A stretch of 64,000 nucleotides of DNA from Oncomelania hupensis (taxonomy: Eukaryota > Mollusca > Gastropoda > Littorinimorpha > Pomatiopsidae), in the NCBI GenBank assembly GCA_036898135.1, contig CM072512.1:10352428-10416427 (forward strand), given 5' to 3'. A model generated the notes under the pieces. The model had not been told where the DNA came from. It made no database searches and was given only the letters and a program-made list of their open reading frames with translations. The translations under genes and the position numbers were made by a program. Shown here in pieces: positions 11,660-22,135 of the stretch. Each line of letters opens with the position of its first letter. Within the stretch, counting starts at the first letter, position 1.

Positions 11660-11664
11660 AACAC
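11660..11664. repeat. Target site duplication AACAC (left) of B1
   Basis: Five-base direct repeat AACAC, matched at 38996-39000 directly after the 3' LTR. Confidence 0.93.
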
Positions 11665-12289
11665 TGTTACTTTGAAACGCCAATGGTAGTGTGTCTAAAA
11701 CGCGCACGATAGATCTAATCGTTTCGTTTTGCAAAGTATTCAATAATGGAGTTTGTTTACCTTTTATTCGAGTTTGCATTGTTGTTAGGAGAGGCTTTGT
11801 ATAACGTTGATGATTTGCGTTAGTCGATATTACTGGAGAATTTTCTGGATCTGCGTGTTTACTCTCGATAGAAATTTCCCGATACATGTCGAAGCAAGAG
11901 GACGTTCCGGAAGGAGAAATAATAATGTATGACGTAAGTCAGTGATGACGATCTTTTATTCGAATGGTGGTAGTGCGTAATTTCTACTTTGTTCGAAATT
12001 GTTCGGGAAGAGAGAGAAGTTATAAAATTGTGTGCCGCACTGTTGTTGAGAGAGTTGTTGATAGTTGAAAAGTGGCTGTTGAAAGTTGTTGAGTTGAGTT
12101 GAGAATTGTATGCAGTTGTTGATGTATGCTGAATAAAAGTGGAAAACTTCATACGTCGACTTTGTGACTTGTATGCTGCTTGAGCAGGCTGCGTGGATAA
12201 ACGAATCTGAGTTACACCCTATCAGGAATTCAGCATTGGGGCTGAATCAGATACTGATAGAAAACACCAACATCAAACCGAGTGTAACA
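11665..12289 (+). repeat. B1 5' LTR
   Basis: 625 bp, TGTTAC...TAACA. TATAAAA at 12021-12027 is a probable promoter and AATAAA at 12132-12137 a probable polyadenylation signal, as expected for U3-R organisation. Antisense frames within it are fortuitous. It is followed by TTTTGGGGGTCAAGCC, a candidate primer-binding region. Confidence 0.93.
12021..12027 (+). promoter_or_regulatory. LTR TATA box (family B)
   Basis: TATAAAA located 110 bp upstream of the LTR AATAAA. It is conserved in the 3' LTR, and the B2 LTR has tatataag at the equivalent place (near 48410). Confidence 0.6.
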
Positions 12290-12805
12290 TTTTGGGGGTC
12301 AAGCCGCGATTCACGCCATAGCCAAGGGTTCAACTGCTACAACAAGCGAGTCAACGTTACGAGAGGCAGTCATCGAGGGTAGCCGCCAACGAGTTGCGTC
12401 GAGAGGGGCCAACATACTGGGACTACATCACCGATAGGTTCGGGTTGACTGCAAGGGCGTGTAGTCGCTGAAGAGTTGCTTCGTGAGCGAACAACAGATC
12501 GGGACTACGTGGCTGCCGTAAGACTACGTCGAGGGACAGTCTCGGAGCTGCATCGCCAATATTAGAGAGAGCGACGAGCGGACGTCGCGTCTACTTCAGC
12601 ACAGGAGCGTATACATCAACACCAGCGTGGTGCAGCGTCGCATACGACGAGGACAGCGGGGCCTGCGTCAGCGAAAGCGACTAGTGGCAAGCATCAGCGC
12701 TACTGCAGAAAGCGTGCTGTTCTAGAACAGTCTAGAAAGGTACAGCACAGTCAAGAACTTTCCAGTAAAGAACTTTCTTGAAAGGAATTTTCCAGAAGCA
12801 TCAAG
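12290..12805 (+). other. B1 leader (primer-binding region and 5' UTR)
   Basis: Sequence between LTR and gag start, closely matched by the B2 leader (48712-49214). Short frames within it are not conserved between the two copies. Confidence 0.75.
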
Positions 12806-13660
12806 ATGGCTGACTTCTGGCAGAAAGGGGTTGAACTGAATCTAAAAGGCAAGCAGCTGACGGAGTACGTCAAGTCTCAGGAGAGAATACGAGAAAGAGA
12901 ATTGGAAGAGAAACGTCTAGAAAAAGAAATAGAATTAGAACAGAAGCGTCTAGAAATTGAAGAGCAACGACGTCGTGAAGAAAGAGAAATAGAGGAGCAG
13001 CGACGCCGAGAAGAAAAGGAAGAACAGCGTCAACGGGAAGAAAGAGAAGAGCAACGTCGCCAAGGAGAAAGAGAGTTCGAGCTGAAGCGTCTTGAAGGTG
13101 AGCGTCAGTACCAGCTAGAGTTGGCGCGTATTCAAAACAATCAGCATGCGCCACAAGTTATCAGTGACAACAAAGCTCCAAAATTGCCAGCGTTTGTCGA
13201 CGGGAAGGACCAGATCGACAGTTATTTGGCGAGATTTGAAAGGTTTGCCAAAAGCTCTAACTGGCAACCTCAAGACTGGGCGATTCGACTAAGTGCACTT
13301 CTGACGGGGCAAGCACTCGACGTCTACACCAGATTGTCGGACGATGACGCTAAAGACTACGACGTCTTGAAAAGGGCCCTATTGCAGTGCTACAACTTTA
13401 CAGAGAAGGGCTACCGTAAACGCTTCCGTGAATGCCGGCCTAAGTCAGACGAGACGCCAAAGCAGTTTGTGGAGCGCCTGTCGTCATATCTACACAAGTG
13501 GGTGGAGTTATCAGGCAAAGGGAAGACTTACGAGAGTCTCCATGAGCTGATCGTGAGGGAACAATTACTCAACGCCTGCCCTAAGGACCTCGCGATCCAC
13601 TTGGAAATACAAAAGTTGCAGACGCTAAGAGACGTTGCTGAGGTTGCTGAAAGATATCTC
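12806..13660 (+). pseudogene. gag: B1 gag, 5' portion (split by nested family A array)
   Basis: The ATG at 12806 follows the leader and is conserved in B2 (49215). Residues about 20-105 form a highly charged Glu/Arg/Gln-rich segment, likely a coiled coil. Residues about 120-285 are a retrotransposon Gag core with motifs such as FVERLSSYLHKW, followed by QLLNACP. This domain would assemble the particle. The coding sequence is interrupted after codon 285 by the family A LTR; reading into that LTR gives a spurious end at 13714. Gag resumes in frame at 34929, where its zinc knuckle lies. It is therefore a broken gene, but only by insertion. Confidence 0.93.
13656..13660. repeat. Target site duplication ATCTC (left) of family A array
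   Basis: ATCTC lies immediately before the first A LTR and again at 34924-34928 immediately after the fourth. The undisrupted B2 copy reads gatatctcatcgct here, confirming a single ATCTC target. Confidence 0.95.
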
Positions 13661-15191
13661 TGTCACGAACTGGCTAGCTTTAACTCTGCACATTTACTAT
13701 TTAGCCTTGTGTAGTTTTTGTAATAGTAGAGAGTCAGTATATAACACAGCAGCAATAAAAGTACACACCGCGAGCCCGACCCACGCCGCGTAGTGAATCA
13801 GCACTGTGTGCGAGAGTCGTAAATATTTTAACCAATGACCAGCAGGCTAAGTGGGTAGAGCAGTTTTGACTGTGTCAGAGCCTAACACAGTTTGAATCAG
13901 TCGTGTGTGAGACGAGGGAGAAGTAACATCTACTTAGCTAGCAGAGAACTATCTTCACTCATAGACCAGGAAGCAGGACTTAGAATCTTAGAATTCTCTC
14001 AAGTCAACACGGGCCTGAACTTGTCAGACAGGTAAATGAACACCCTTCTGTTTCATCGTGATATATTTATATTATTGTGGAAATTATGTTTGAAGAATTT
14101 GCTATGCATAAATGTGAATTGTTAATCCGAATTTGCCGTACCACGTGGAAGAGCCGTCCACGAGGTTCAACACGACCGGTTGCGCCGCCATGTTGTATAC
14201 CATACGGAACCACTGTTGTTTAACTTATATGTATGTTTGCAGACCAGTGGCTGTACCACTGAATGTTTATATTATTATTAATTCTGGATGTGTATAGTTA
14301 GCCACGATTGATATTTATGTATGTATAGGAATTTAGAGTGAGATTCCAGTGGAACCCGGAAGTAGCAGAATGTTCGTCGCTTATGTATAGAGATGTGGAG
14401 CTATCACTGAGGGCTACTTGGCTTTCAGTGAGACGCTCTGCACAAACCGATTATTCAGGGTTGTGCAGAATTTCGTCTCTTATATTACAGACGAGCAGGC
14501 GAGCTATCCCGAGCTATCCCGAGCTATCCTGTGCTTCCCACTCCACAGAAACGACTAGTTGGTTGAGGATCCTCTACCGCACAAGACGGAAAGAGCTGCC
14601 TTGAAAGACACCCTGTCAGACCCCACAGCGTGGCAAGGGAACCCAACTACACAACTACAAAGGTGTACCAGAAGCTACCTCACAGAAGGACTTCGACCGC
14701 ACCATAAGAAAGTTAAGTGTACACCCAGAAGTGCACTTAAACTGATCATAACAGGACCACAGTAGTCCAACTCTTCAGAAACTGTAAAACGGACCACAGT
14801 AGTCCAAATCTACATGAAATATTATAGCAAGTGCCCGAGGAAGATATAACAGCTGCCTAGACTATCAGCGATCGAACTATTAGCAGTGACTGAGACTTTT
14901 TAAGTTAGATTAGTACTTAGAGAATCTTGTATAGAGTAGAAGAAATAAATGTGTGATTTTAACTGTTATCAAGTGGCTGGACTACATATGATTCATAGCC
15001 GTGTGAAAGCTAGTGTGACAGTAATCTTTTACCATTTTTCTATCTATTTCTGTATCCCAACCTTAACACAGAACGAGCTAAACAAATAAATTTATTAAAG
15101 TAATTCATAGGGTGACTTACTAGCAGTTCCCACCGAATAAACGTGAGGGTCCATAATTCCATTGTGCAGAGCCCATAAACCCCACGTGACA
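13661..15191 (+). repeat. Family A LTR 1
   Basis: 1531 bp. TATATAAC at 13738-13745 may be a promoter; AATAAA occurs at 13754 and again at 14944. It also contains three tandem gagctatccc units (about 14507-14529) and two copies of ggaccacagtagtccaa (14754-14770 and 14791-14807), each able to form a small GGAC/GTCC hairpin. Short frames within the LTR recur in all four LTRs only because the LTRs are identical. Confidence 0.95.
13738..13745 (+). promoter_or_regulatory. Candidate TATA box in family A LTR
   Basis: TATATAAC near the LTR start, repeated in all four LTRs. The closeness of AATAAA 9 bp downstream makes the transcription layout uncertain. Confidence 0.4.
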
Positions 15192-15198
15192 CTTTAAT

Positions 15199-15216
15199 TG
15201 GCGAGCCTGCCAGGAT
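15199..15216 (+). promoter_or_regulatory. Candidate primer-binding site, family A unit 1
   Basis: TGGCGAGCCTGCCAGG starts 7 bases after the LTR end, the expected place and TGG start for a tRNA 3'-end complement. It is repeated in units 2 and 3. I do not assign the tRNA. Confidence 0.5.
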
Positions 15217-15559
15217 CTGTGGATAATAGGAATTGGGTATAACCGGATCTAAGTACAATAAAATTAGATAACAGTAGGAGTAGTAGAATAACTTAGAATA
15301 GTGGTAACAAGGACTAATCAGTTTGGGTGCACTATTCTTTAGTTAAAAACTTTTTTGCTTCAAATATTTTTGTGCCTGTATGTTGCATTGTTCTTTTGCA
15401 GGTTTTGCTTAAGTAACTGTTGTATGCCATTTGACTTTTGTTTTATTCTATTATTGATTACGAATTTTATGGTCTTTGCATTGTTGTTATTGACTTGCAA
15501 TATTGCTAGTGTTTTGGTATTCCACGTGATTCAGAGGTTGTTCATAGACACGTTTGGCA

Positions 15560-18500
15560 ATGTCGGACCCAGTGGCCTTGAGATTGCGCTTCAAGGAACT
15601 AGGAGAAGCTTTACACTTAGCAGGGGCAGACCTAATTGCGTATATCAATGCAGAGGTAGAGAAACAGGAAGCTAAGGCAGAGAGAGCAGCAGAGAGAGAG
15701 GCGAAGAAACTCGAAGCAGAACAGAGAAAAGCAGAACTAGAAGCAGAGCAGAAGAAATTAGAGGCAGAGAGAGAAACGAGGAAATTAGAATTAGAAGCAG
15801 AGCAGAAGAAATTAGAAGCAGAGCAGAAGAAATTAGAATTAGAAGGAGAACAGAAGAAGGCAGCATTAGCAGCAGAGAGAGAAGCAGAAGTTAGGAAATG
15901 GGAGTATGAGCGGGCAGAAAAAGAAAAAGAGAGGGAAGAAAAGGAAAAAGAAAGACAGCATGAGTTAGAGCTAAGAAGATTGGGATCAGGAGCTTCAAGT
16001 TCTTCCCCAACCCCTCCCCACTCAGATCAGCTAGAGGTAGCATCCAACCCTGTACAAGGAATGTCATTTCCACTGGGAACATTCAATGAGAGAGAAGAAG
16101 GTCTAGATCTCTATCTGACTAGGTTTGAGCGTCTAGCAACAGAGTATAAACTAGATCCCACTCATTGGTCTTTTAAGCTTAGTCAAGGGCTTAGAGGAAA
16201 GGCTTATGACATCTACAGTAAGCTACCGACTGACAGAGTGACTGACTATCACAAAGTAAAAGAGGCACTCCTAACGGGATTCGAACTGACAGGAGAATGC
16301 TACCGGCAAAAGTTCCGCACCAACCGGAGAGTGAAAGGAGAGAGCTATGCGCAGTTCGCGGATCGGTTGTCCACAACGCTGGATAAGTGGATTAGCCAGT
16401 CAGCCACGGCTAAAACGTATGATGGACTGACAGAACTGTTAGTATGGGAACAGCTACGGGAAACCATGACCCCCGAGCTGAGAACATTCTCAGTAGAGCA
16501 GGGCGCGGAAAGACTAGAAGATCTGGTCAAGGTCGCAGATAGGTACGTGGCCGCCCACGGAGAAGCCAAGAGCTTCAGGCGAGACCTAAAGCCTAACGGG
16601 AAAGAGGCACAGAAACGAAGCCCTAACCGGGAAGAGCGCACCGCGAATAAGCCTAATAACCCCAGACCTGGGCAAAATAAAGGACCCAACACGGAATTCG
16701 GGAAAAGAGGTCCTGCAGAACAGAGACGGTATTGTTCGTTCTGCAACAGAAACAATCACTCCACCGCAGAATGTTTCAAGTTGGCCGCACAACGTAGGGA
16801 AGAGCGCGAAAGCCGGCCAGCGCACAGAGTTCTAACTCAAAGCAGCGGTAACAAGCCACACACGATCGGAGATCACCCCTCGGTGACAGACACGGTCAAG
16901 GTCAACGGAAAAGAAGCGAACTGTCTGTATGACACAGGTCTATCATACGACGCGATAGTTAGCGAATCTCTTGTATCGCACGCGGACTTGACGGACAAGA
17001 CAGTCGACTTACAAGGAGCAGACTTGACGAAACCGACGACTACTTGCCCAATAGCTTGGATCGAAGTAGAGAGTAGGTACGTCACAGGACGAATCCAAGC
17101 AGCTGTGTTACAGAAACCCCTGTATGATCTAGTGCTAGGTTGTAGGTATGTGTTCTTAGGCACGCCCCCCAAAACTGTAGAGATAGCTGCAGTGCAAACT
17201 AGGGCCCAAGCTAAAACCCAACCACCCCAGCCCGAGTTCGCTCCGAATCCAGGACTCGAAGAGATCAAAACAGCACAGAAAGAAGACACCTCGATAGCGA
17301 AGTGCTTCCAGAAGCTACCCAAGGCGCACACACCCCCGCACAAGGGAGACTTCTACATGGAAGAGGGAGTTCTACATCGACAAGGAGATGGAGATCACAC
17401 CCAACTAGTACTACCAGCCACCCTTCGAGCCCAAGTACTAGAATTAGGCCACAGCATGCCACTCAGCGGACACATGGGAATTGGAGCCACAGTGCAGAGA
17501 ATCAGCGCACACTACTATTGGCCAGGAATCACGGAGGATGTCAAACGCTACGTGAAATCTTGCCACCAATGTCAACGATATTCCCCGCGACATCACACCG
17601 TACCAGTTACCTTAGGACCATCAGTAGTAGTCGGCGTGCCATTCCAGCAAGTCTCAGTAGACATAGTAGGACCACTGCCCATGACCATGAAGCGGAACAG
17701 ATTTCTACTCACACTCGTCGACGCATGTACGATGTGGTGCGAAGCAGTCCCGTTGCCAGCGATTGACACCAAGAAGATTGCAGATGCACTCATCGCCATC
17801 TTTACCAGAGTCGGATTCCCGGACAGCATTAGAACGGACAACGGATCTCAGTTCACCGGCCGCCTGATGCAAGACGTGTTCGAGTCGATACAAGTTCATC
17901 ACATTCGCACACCACCATACCACCCAGCCAGCAACGGACAAGTAGAAAGACTGAATGGAACCCTTCTCACCATACTCAGGAAAGTCGCAGACGACAATCC
18001 AGAAGCGTGGGACACCTACGTGAATGCGGCACTGTTCGCATATAGAGAAACGCCCCATGCAGCCACAGGCTACACCCCGTCAACATTGCTATTCGGCAGA
18101 CCTCTAGCAGGACCGCTAGAAGCCCTACGCAGAAGTTGGACGGAGGCCAAGATAGACGACACACCAAGAGGTGCCACCAAGTACGTCGCAGACCTGCAGG
18201 AAACCCTCAAAGCAACGTGGAAGAAAGCTGGTGAAGCACTGAAGAAGGCAAGAGCCCGTCAGGCGAAGTACTACAACCGCCACGCGAAGGACAGAGAACT
18301 GCAAGTCGGCGATCAAGTGCTACTCTTACTACCAAGTGGAACCAACAAGCTGGACATCGCTTGGAGAGGACCGTACCGGGTGACTGCCAAGAAATCCAAG
18401 ACAGTCTACCAAATAGAGGTAAACGGGAGAACCCGATACCACCACATTAATCTCCTCAAGAAGTATACGGACCGACCAGCGACCCCCAGCACTCACAACT

Positions 18501-20068
18501 TGCTAGCCATCGCCATTGCGGAAGAAGGAGAAAGCATGGAGACCAATGCAGTAGAGTATCCCCTGCACTCCAAAGAAACCTACAAAGACGTGATACTCAA
18601 CGGAGACCTAGCCGCTAAACAGCAACAGCAAGTACTACAGGTCATTCGACAACATCAGACTGTGCTAACAGACCGACCAGGGAGGACAGACCTCGTCGAA
18701 GTAACCTTAACGGTGACCGACCCAACACCCGTCCGCCAGAAGCTCTACCCGATGCCACTGTCGCAGCAGCGAGCCATCAAGGAAGAGATAGACACCTTAC
18801 TGGCAGCCGGAATCATCTCAGAGTCTACCTCACCCTACAGCGCAGGCACGGTATTGTTGCGAAAACCCAACGGAGAGCACCGACTGTGCATCGACTTCAG
18901 ACTCCTGAATGCCGTAACGCAATTCCAGCCAGAGCCACTCCCGGACCAGACAGACCTATTTGCCAAGCTACAGCGAGCGAAGTACTTCTCACGCATCGAC
19001 CTCAGCAAAGGATACTACCAGATACCAGTGCATCCAAAAGTCCGAAAGTACCTAGCGTTTAGCACTATGGAAGGACACTTCGAGTTCAACGTACTTCCAT
19101 TCGGACTCCACAACGCACCCAGCATCTTCAGCGCCATGATGCGGAAACTCCTGGCACCCCTGAGCAGCGAGCACCTACACTCGTTTATGGACGACATCCT
19201 CATCGCAACACCTACGTGGGAGGAACATGTCACGCTCCTACAACAACTACTCGCCCGCCTCAGAGACACGGGATTGACGGCAAGACCCACCAAATGTCAG
19301 ATTGGATTCACCGAACTAGAATTTCTGGGACACACCATCAGTCAAGGAAGCCTGCGACCGGTAGAAAAGACAGTGAAACGCCTACTCGACGCTCCTAGGC
19401 CCAAGACAAAGAAGGAAGTGCAGTCATTTCTAGGACTCTGCGGCTTCTACCAGAAGTTCATCCCCAACTACAACAGCATCGCCGTACCACTGACAAATGG
19501 AACCCGGAAAATCGCCCCGGACAAAGTTGTATGGACAGCCGAATGCGAGACAGCATTCCAAACACTCAAGGACAGAATGACATCGGCGCCAGTACTCCAC
19601 CTACCCGATTTGACTCAGCCATTCGTTCTTCGCACCGACGCAAGCGACTTAGGCCTCGGAGCAGTACTGCTACAGCGCGACCCCAAGAATGCGGAGACGC
19701 TATTCCCCGTCGCCTACGCCAGCAGAAAATTGAGACCCGCCGAGACCCACTACGCCACGTCGGAGAAAGAATGTCTTGGACTAGTCTGGGCCATTCAGAA
19801 ATTCCAACTCTACCTGTATGGGACCCACTTCACAGTTCAGGTGGACCATCAACCACTATCGTTCCTGGCAGCCTCCAAGTCTTTGAACTCTCGCCTGATG
19901 CGATGGGCATTCACCCTTCAGGCATACTCATTCCAAATCGAGTACATCCCCGGCAAGGAAAACAACGGAGCCGACTACCTCAGTCGCCATCTCGTGGAGG
20001 ACACAGCAGCTGTCGCCCACCCAACACAACTAAGGGCCACAGCACCAGAATTCGTCCCCGCCCAATAA
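15560..20068 (+). CDS. gag-pol: Family A unit 1 Gag-Pol polyprotein (1502 aa)
   Basis: Single frame from the ATG at 15560. Domains in order: a Glu/Lys/Ala-rich coiled coil (about residues 35-145); a Gag core (about 165-350); a CCHC zinc knuckle (C392, C395, H400, C405); an aspartic protease with DTG at 458-460. Then come an integrase HHCC zinc finger (about 630-680), an integrase D,D-35-E core (about D701, D759, E795) and a GPY/F-type C-terminal module. Reverse transcriptase with FMDD (about 1209-1212) and RNase H with a TDAS motif (about 1358) end the protein. Integrase upstream of RT is the reverse of usual Ty3/gypsy order and matches the Gmr1-like group. All key residues are present, so it may be active. 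It differs from unit 2 at three seen positions, including codon ATG instead of AAG at 17687-17689. Confidence 0.96.
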   Translation: MSDPVALRLRFKELGEALHLAGADLIAYINAEVEKQEAKAERAAEREAKKLEAEQRKAELEAEQKKLEAERETRKLELEAEQKKLEAEQKKLELEGEQKKAALAAEREAEVRKWEYERAEKEKEREEKEKERQHELELRRLGSGASSSSPTPPHSDQLEVASNPVQGMSFPLGTFNEREEGLDLYLTRFERLATEYKLDPTHWSFKLSQGLRGKAYDIYSKLPTDRVTDYHKVKEALLTGFELTGECYRQKFRTNRRVKGESYAQFADRLSTTLDKWISQSATAKTYDGLTELLVWEQLRETMTPELRTFSVEQGAERLEDLVKVADRYVAAHGEAKSFRRDLKPNGKEAQKRSPNREERTANKPNNPRPGQNKGPNTEFGKRGPAEQRRYCSFCNRNNHSTAECFKLAAQRREERESRPAHRVLTQSSGNKPHTIGDHPSVTDTVKVNGKEANCLYDTGLSYDAIVSESLVSHADLTDKTVDLQGADLTKPTTTCPIAWIEVESRYVTGRIQAAVLQKPLYDLVLGCRYVFLGTPPKTVEIAAVQTRAQAKTQPPQPEFAPNPGLEEIKTAQKEDTSIAKCFQKLPKAHTPPHKGDFYMEEGVLHRQGDGDHTQLVLPATLRAQVLELGHSMPLSGHMGIGATVQRISAHYYWPGITEDVKRYVKSCHQCQRYSPRHHTVPVTLGPSVVVGVPFQQVSVDIVGPLPMTMKRNRFLLTLVDACTMWCEAVPLPAIDTKKIADALIAIFTRVGFPDSIRTDNGSQFTGRLMQDVFESIQVHHIRTPPYHPASNGQVERLNGTLLTILRKVADDNPEAWDTYVNAALFAYRETPHAATGYTPSTLLFGRPLAGPLEALRRSWTEAKIDDTPRGATKYVADLQETLKATWKKAGEALKKARARQAKYYNRHAKDRELQVGDQVLLLLPSGTNKLDIAWRGPYRVTAKKSKTVYQIEVNGRTRYHHINLLKKYTDRPATPSTHNLLAIAIAEEGESMETNAVEYPLHSKETYKDVILNGDLAAKQQQQVLQVIRQHQTVLTDRPGRTDLVEVTLTVTDPTPVRQKLYPMPLSQQRAIKEEIDTLLAAGIISESTSPYSAGTVLLRKPNGEHRLCIDFRLLNAVTQFQPEPLPDQTDLFAKLQRAKYFSRIDLSKGYYQIPVHPKVRKYLAFSTMEGHFEFNVLPFGLHNAPSIFSAMMRKLLAPLSSEHLHSFMDDILIATPTWEEHVTLLQQLLARLRDTGLTARPTKCQIGFTELEFLGHTISQGSLRPVEKTVKRLLDAPRPKTKKEVQSFLGLCGFYQKFIPNYNSIAVPLTNGTRKIAPDKVVWTAECETAFQTLKDRMTSAPVLHLPDLTQPFVLRTDASDLGLGAVLLQRDPKNAETLFPVAYASRKLRPAETHYATSEKECLGLVWAIQKFQLYLYGTHFTVQVDHQPLSFLAASKSLNSRLMRWAFTLQAYSFQIEYIPGKENNGADYLSRHLVEDTAAVAHPTQLRATAPEFVPAQ

Positions 20069-20224
20069 AAACCCTGTCACTAGTGGCCATAGCTACCTGG
20101 CACAGCATTGCAGCTCAGGTAGAGCAACTTAATTAGTTTGTAAATAGGACCCTAGGATAGTGCAGTGTTAAACTAGGCTCTGTAGTAGAAAAAGGTCGAA
20201 TCCAGTAGTCATCGCCTTTTTTCA

Positions 20225-20236
20225 GTTGAGGGAGCC
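20225..20236 (+). other. Polypurine tract, family A unit 1
   Basis: TTGAGGGAGCC immediately upstream of LTR2, the position where plus-strand priming occurs in LTR elements. Equivalent tracts lie before LTR3 and LTR4. Confidence 0.5.
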
Positions 20237-21767
20237 TGTCACGAACTGGCTAGCTTTAACTCTGCACATTTACTATTTAGCCTTGTGTAGTTTTTGTAAT
20301 AGTAGAGAGTCAGTATATAACACAGCAGCAATAAAAGTACACACCGCGAGCCCGACCCACGCCGCGTAGTGAATCAGCACTGTGTGCGAGAGTCGTAAAT
20401 ATTTTAACCAATGACCAGCAGGCTAAGTGGGTAGAGCAGTTTTGACTGTGTCAGAGCCTAACACAGTTTGAATCAGTCGTGTGTGAGACGAGGGAGAAGT
20501 AACATCTACTTAGCTAGCAGAGAACTATCTTCACTCATAGACCAGGAAGCAGGACTTAGAATCTTAGAATTCTCTCAAGTCAACACGGGCCTGAACTTGT
20601 CAGACAGGTAAATGAACACCCTTCTGTTTCATCGTGATATATTTATATTATTGTGGAAATTATGTTTGAAGAATTTGCTATGCATAAATGTGAATTGTTA
20701 ATCCGAATTTGCCGTACCACGTGGAAGAGCCGTCCACGAGGTTCAACACGACCGGTTGCGCCGCCATGTTGTATACCATACGGAACCACTGTTGTTTAAC
20801 TTATATGTATGTTTGCAGACCAGTGGCTGTACCACTGAATGTTTATATTATTATTAATTCTGGATGTGTATAGTTAGCCACGATTGATATTTATGTATGT
20901 ATAGGAATTTAGAGTGAGATTCCAGTGGAACCCGGAAGTAGCAGAATGTTCGTCGCTTATGTATAGAGATGTGGAGCTATCACTGAGGGCTACTTGGCTT
21001 TCAGTGAGACGCTCTGCACAAACCGATTATTCAGGGTTGTGCAGAATTTCGTCTCTTATATTACAGACGAGCAGGCGAGCTATCCCGAGCTATCCCGAGC
21101 TATCCTGTGCTTCCCACTCCACAGAAACGACTAGTTGGTTGAGGATCCTCTACCGCACAAGACGGAAAGAGCTGCCTTGAAAGACACCCTGTCAGACCCC
21201 ACAGCGTGGCAAGGGAACCCAACTACACAACTACAAAGGTGTACCAGAAGCTACCTCACAGAAGGACTTCGACCGCACCATAAGAAAGTTAAGTGTACAC
21301 CCAGAAGTGCACTTAAACTGATCATAACAGGACCACAGTAGTCCAACTCTTCAGAAACTGTAAAACGGACCACAGTAGTCCAAATCTACATGAAATATTA
21401 TAGCAAGTGCCCGAGGAAGATATAACAGCTGCCTAGACTATCAGCGATCGAACTATTAGCAGTGACTGAGACTTTTTAAGTTAGATTAGTACTTAGAGAA
21501 TCTTGTATAGAGTAGAAGAAATAAATGTGTGATTTTAACTGTTATCAAGTGGCTGGACTACATATGATTCATAGCCGTGTGAAAGCTAGTGTGACAGTAA
21601 TCTTTTACCATTTTTCTATCTATTTCTGTATCCCAACCTTAACACAGAACGAGCTAAACAAATAAATTTATTAAAGTAATTCATAGGGTGACTTACTAGC
21701 AGTTCCCACCGAATAAACGTGAGGGTCCATAATTCCATTGTGCAGAGCCCATAAACCCCACGTGACA
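20237..21767 (+). repeat. Family A LTR 2 (shared by units 1 and 2)
   Basis: 1531 bp, same ends as LTR1. It serves as 3' LTR of unit 1 and 5' LTR of unit 2; no target duplication flanks it. Confidence 0.95.
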
Positions 21768-22135
21768 CTTTAATTGGCGAGCCTGCCAGGATCTGTGGAT
21801 AATAGGAATTGGGTATAACCGGATCTAAGTACAATAAAATTAGATAACAGTAGGAGTAGTAGAATAACTTAGAATAGTGGTAACAAGGACTAATCAGTTT
21901 GGGTGCACTATTCTTTAGTTAAAAACTTTTTTGCTTCAAATATTTTTGTGCCTGTATGTTGCATTGTTCTTTTGCAGGTTTTGCTTAAGTAACTGTTGTA
22001 TGCCATTTGACTTTTGTTTTATTCTATTATTGATTACGAATTTTATGGTCTTTGCATTGTTGTTATTGACTTGCAATATTGCTAGTGTTTTGGTATTCCA
22101 CGTGATTCAGAGGTTGTTCATAGACACGTTTGGCA

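Noticed and set aside
11053..11689. 180-200-codon repetitive frames on both strands
   Set aside because: Produced by an 18-bp tandem repeat; no start context or flanking domain.
11654..12152. Antisense frames in the family B LTR
   Set aside because: Present in both LTRs because the LTRs are copies; no domain.
14338..14765. Two small frames in the family A LTR
   Set aside because: They lie wholly in LTR sequence; identical recurrence is explained by LTR identity.
15355..15675. Hydrophobic 106-codon leader frame upstream of family A gag, possibly an envelope or regulatory protein
   Set aside because: It overlaps gag in another frame, has no recognisable domain, and its recurrence in three units reflects only their near identity.
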